This document shows positions 5,067 to 6,234 of a DNA stretch of 6,234 nucleotides, one piece after another. A program made the position numbers and the translations under genes. Source of the DNA: an uncultured Veillonella sp. (lineage in GTDB: Bacteria; Bacillota; Negativicutes; Veillonellales; Veillonellaceae); assembly GCA_900766125.1 (NCBI GenBank), contig CAAFUD010000218.1:1-6234 (forward strand), read 5' to 3'. Numbering within the stretch: the stretch's first letter is position 1; every line of letters starts with the position of its first letter. The notes beneath the pieces were generated by a model. That model was not told the DNA's origin. It searched no databases and saw only the letters and a list, made by a program, of their open reading frames with translations.

Positions 5067-6234
5067 ATGATTAAAAATGCATTACTTAGTGTTTCTGATA
5101 AAACAGGTATTGTAGACTTTGCAAAAGATTTAGTTGAATTAGGTATAACCATTTATTCCACAGGTGGGACCCTTAAAGCCATAACCGATGCAGGCATTGC
5201 AGCCAAAGCGGTTGAGACTTTGACTGGTTTTCCTGAAATGATGGACGGCCGCGTTAAGACATTGCATCCAAAGGTTCATGGTGGTATTTTGGCAATTCGC
5301 GATAATACTGAACATCAACAAGCTATGGCTGATCATGGTATTGAGCCAATTGACCTAGTAGTAGTCAATCTCTATCCATTCCGTGAAACCATTGCCAAAC
5401 CAAATGTATCCTTAGAGGAAGCTATTGAAAATATCGATATCGGTGGCCCTACCATGGTGCGCTCTGCTGCGAAAAACCATGCGTATGTGGGCATCGTTGT
5501 AAATCCAAACCATTATGATGAAATCTTAGCTATGCTTAAAGAACATGGTGAATTGCCTAAAGAATATCGTTTTGGTCTTGCAAAGGAAGCCTTTGCTCAT
5601 ACTGCAGCTTATGATGTAGCCATTGCTAACTATATGAGTGGTGTATTAAACGAAGGTCCTACACCACCTGAATATTTAAGTGCTTATGAAAAGGTAACTG
5701 ACCTTCGGTATGGTGAAAATCCACATCAAAAAGCAGCATTCTACAAAGAAATTGGCAAAGTTCATGGCATGGGGGCCTTGAAAAAACTCCATGGTAAAGA
5801 GCTTTCCTATAACAATATCGTAGATATGGAAGCAGCGTGGAATATGGTGTGGGAATTTACAGATCCTGCAGCATGTATTATTAAGCATACAAATCCATGT
5901 GGCGCAGCGACAGCAACTACATTGCATGATGCTTATGCAAATGCTTACGAAGCAGACTCTGTATCTGCCTTTGGTGGCATTGTAGCCTTAAACCGTGAAG
6001 TAGATGCAGCCACTGCAGAGGAAATGAGCAAAATTTTCTTAGAAGTCATCATGGCACCTGCTTTCACAACAGAAGCATTAGACATCCTTGAAGGAAAGAA
6101 AAATATTCGCCTCATCGAGTTATCTAAACCTGAATCTGGACAAGTAACAGTGAAAAAGGTTTCTGGTGGTCTATTAGTTCAAACAGAAGATGATATTCAA
6201 GAAGACCGGGCTAACTATAAAGTGGTTACAAAGG
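5067..6234 (+). CDS. purH: Bifunctional AICAR formyltransferase / IMP cyclohydrolase, 3' end outside window
   Basis: PurH performs the last two steps to IMP: formylation of AICAR with 10-formyl-THF and ring closure of FAICAR. The frame is open from ATG 5067 to the window end, giving 389 residues of an expected 510 or so. The N-terminal MGS-like cyclohydrolase domain shows IYSTGGT (29-35), TGFPEMMDGRVKTLHP (53-68) and GGPTMVRSAAKNH (126-138). The formyltransferase domain shows LRYGENPHQ (213-221), GKELSYNN (243-250), the catalytic Lys273-His274 in KHTNPCG, and DSVSAFGGIVALNREVD (297-313). A Shine-Dalgarno AAAGGAAG (5052-5059) lies 7 nt before the start, and the gap after purN is 24 nt with no terminator. 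No internal stop or frameshift was found. The gene order predicts purD next, which cannot be seen. Confidence 0.96.
   Translation, partial: MIKNALLSVSDKTGIVDFAKDLVELGITIYSTGGTLKAITDAGIAAKAVETLTGFPEMMDGRVKTLHPKVHGGILAIRDNTEHQQAMADHGIEPIDLVVVNLYPFRETIAKPNVSLEEAIENIDIGGPTMVRSAAKNHAYVGIVVNPNHYDEILAMLKEHGELPKEYRFGLAKEAFAHTAAYDVAIANYMSGVLNEGPTPPEYLSAYEKVTDLRYGENPHQKAAFYKEIGKVHGMGALKKLHGKELSYNNIVDMEAAWNMVWEFTDPAACIIKHTNPCGAATATTLHDAYANAYEADSVSAFGGIVALNREVDAATAEEMSKIFLEVIMAPAFTTEALDILEGKKNIRLIELSKPESGQVTVKKVSGGLLVQTEDDIQEDRANYKVVTK

Overview
The window holds most of a de novo purine (IMP) biosynthesis operon, all on the + strand: purE-purC-purF-purM-purN-purH. It is preceded by the 3' end of an unrelated upstream gene, that gene's terminator, and a long AT-rich control region. 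The AT-rich, low-GC sequence, strong AGGAGG-type ribosome binding sites, the [4Fe-4S]-type PurF and the gene order purECFMNH (as in many clostridia) point to a Firmicute. Overall protein character suggests the Negativicutes, perhaps Veillonella. This placement is inferred from pattern and was not checked by search.

Layout: 1-194 is the tail of an unidentified acidic protein, followed by a clear intrinsic terminator at 243-289. From 290 to 475 the sequence is very AT-rich and non-coding, with several CGAA/TTCG cores resembling Gram-positive PurR boxes. A good sigma-70-type promoter (TTGATT, 17 nt, TACAAT) lies at 476-504. The leader it produces contains a 30-codon ORF (530-622) with its own excellent Shine-Dalgarno. 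A long hairpin covers the start of that ORF, an intrinsic terminator lies inside its 3' end, and its stop codon is embedded in the purE ribosome binding site. This arrangement looks like a transcription attenuator.

From 631 onward the genes are tightly packed: purE, a 105-nt gap, purC, 9 nt, purF, a 14-nt overlap, purM, an 8-nt overlap, purN, 24 nt, then purH, which runs off the window end. Together they encode the PRPP amidotransferase (PurF), GAR formyltransferase (PurN), AIR synthetase (PurM), AIR carboxylation step (PurE), SAICAR synthetase (PurC) and the last two steps to IMP (PurH). purD, purL/Q/S, purB and purK are not in the window. No frameshifts or broken genes were seen. The enzymes are ordinary; the most interesting part is the control region, which appears to combine a possible PurR-type operator with a translated-leader attenuator.
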